Source of the DNA: UBA6522 sp965262365
GTDB lineage: Bacteria > Pseudomonadota > Gammaproteobacteria > Steroidobacterales > Rariloculaceae
Length of the DNA stretch: 64,000 nucleotides
Direction: 5' to 3'
Assembly (NCBI GenBank): GCA_965262365.1
Contig: OZ253541.1
Coordinates: forward strand, 2,542,001 to 2,606,000
The notes beneath the pieces were generated by a model, which worked only from the letters and a program-made list of their open reading frames with translations, had not been told where the DNA came from and made no database searches. Below, in pieces: positions 63,296 to 64,000 of this stretch (positions within the stretch are counted from its first letter, which is position 1; every line of letters starts with the position of its first letter). A program made the translations under genes and the position numbers.

Positions 63296-63490
63296 ATGGA
63301 TGATCGGGACCTTTCAGCGATTCGGCAACTTTTCAGGACACTTGACGTTTGGCGGCACCTGTCGGGCTACCGACTCGAAGGGCGGCTGTCTGCGTTCTTC
63401 GAGGGACTTCAGAGGTTCTTCCTGGACAAGTATGCGGACGGAAAAATCGAGATAGCCGGAAACGCAATCCTTGAGGATATAGGATTGTAA
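63296..63490 (+). CDS. 64-residue hypothetical
   Basis: MDDRDLSAIRQLFRTLDVWR then LSGYRLEGRLSAFFEGLQRF and KIEIAGNAILEDIGL. A helical, balanced composition suggests a real small protein, but there is no family or clear ribosome site. Confidence 0.4.
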   Translation: MDDRDLSAIRQLFRTLDVWRHLSGYRLEGRLSAFFEGLQRFFLDKYADGKIEIAGNAILEDIGL

Positions 63491-63653
63491 AAGGGTACAG
63501 CGGTTCTGATCCCCGTTACGTGCAGCGGATGCATGCCGTATGTCTGAAGGTTAGTGCATGCGGAAATCATCAATGTTCGATGTGCTGAATGCAGAACGGA
63601 GTGACAAGAGGGTATTGCTGCAGCTCGACAATCGACGCCGACTGTCATTTCGT

Positions 63654-64000
63654 CTACGTGAGCCGATCCAGGAACCGGTGGACAGCATCTCGAACATTTG
63701 CGTGCATGTCACTCCTCATCGAGCTGGCCAGCGCCAGCGCCCTCTCCGGGTCGATTGCGCGGTGAGTCAGCACGCGACGAACGGCGAGCAGACGGTACGA
63801 AGAATCGTGATCGCAGCAGAGGTCGCACAGGGTTGAGAGGTCTTCGGAGCGGTACGGGACATCGCTGCCGAGGAGTTTTTCGCATTGTTTCGAGGAAAAC
63901 CGTTTCGCGACTATGCTTTCGACCAGCTGGGACATCTCGTCGCTCGAGTCCTCGGCGAGGCCGATCAGCCCGTCAATGGCGGCATCGCGGACATCGATCC
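63654..64000 (-). CDS. HEAT-like repeat protein, C-terminal part
   Basis: Open to the right window edge; the visible 115 residues are the C-terminus. Helical repeats with DVRDAAIDGLIGLAEDSSDE, SYRLLAVRRVLTHRAIDPER and ANVRDAVHRFLDRL resemble HEAT/armadillo-type units. The rest of the gene is outside the window. Function cannot be inferred. Confidence 0.55.
   Translation of the reverse strand, partial: IDVRDAAIDGLIGLAEDSSDEMSQLVESIVAKRFSSKQCEKLLGSDVPYRSEDLSTLCDLCCDHDSSYRLLAVRRVLTHRAIDPERALALASSMRSDMHANVRDAVHRFLDRLT

Overview
The window looks like the chromosome of a high-GC gammaproteobacterium. The left end carries typical gammaproteobacterial core genes: rluC divergent from rne, an msbA-lpxK-kdsB lipid A/Kdo cluster, a low-molecular-weight tyrosine phosphatase and a di-haem cytochrome c peroxidase. 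About 80% of the window is accessory DNA with many broken genes, which suggests a lineage, perhaps host-associated, that accumulates mobile DNA and pseudogenes (inference). No tRNA, rRNA, integrase or CRISPR array was found.

Layout. (1) 1-11.2 kb is core chromosome, with a frameshifted polyamine-type binding protein. (2) 11.4-12.3 kb holds a frameshifted LuxR regulator and the junction with a mobile element. (3) 12.3-26.3 kb is the distal half of an F-type conjugation operon (traW fragment, traU, trbC, traN, traF, traH, traG, a small membrane gene on the other strand, traD, traI). The proximal genes (traL/E/K/B/V/C) are missing. (4) 26.3-28.5 kb is a decayed IS1595-type element followed by AT-richer small genes, including a SLATT-like membrane protein. 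(5) 30-41.2 kb is a defence island bracketed by two diverged direct repeats. It holds a short-Argonaute SPARTA pair, a TIR/zinc-ribbon protein, an ImmA/IrrE-like two-gene unit, a DUF3800 gene, an unknown GTAH-motif protein and the remains of a third traI. (6) 41.3-45.5 kb holds a ribbon-helix-helix (RHH) gene, two inverted copies of a GC-rich structured element with a covarying hairpin, and gene fragments. (7) 45.5-51.7 kb is an unknown set of envelope genes split by an intact IS1182-type element. (8) 52-59.9 kb is a second, inverted copy of the relaxase region: RHH genes, a full second MobF relaxase, a coupling-protein-like gene without ATPase, a truncated membrane gene and a chimeric helicase/NYN ORF. 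(9) 59.9-64 kb holds a small element protein, an OLD-family nuclease and the edge of a HEAT-repeat gene.

The most likely history is repeated integration and deletion of related F-type/MobF elements at one site, leaving two complete relaxases in opposite orientation, one relaxase fossil and three copies of a small element gene. Defence genes were collected between the duplicated element segments. SPARTA (TIR-APAZ plus short pAgo) is the clearest functional system. It would sense invading nucleic acid through guide-loaded Argonaute and then deplete NAD(P)+.
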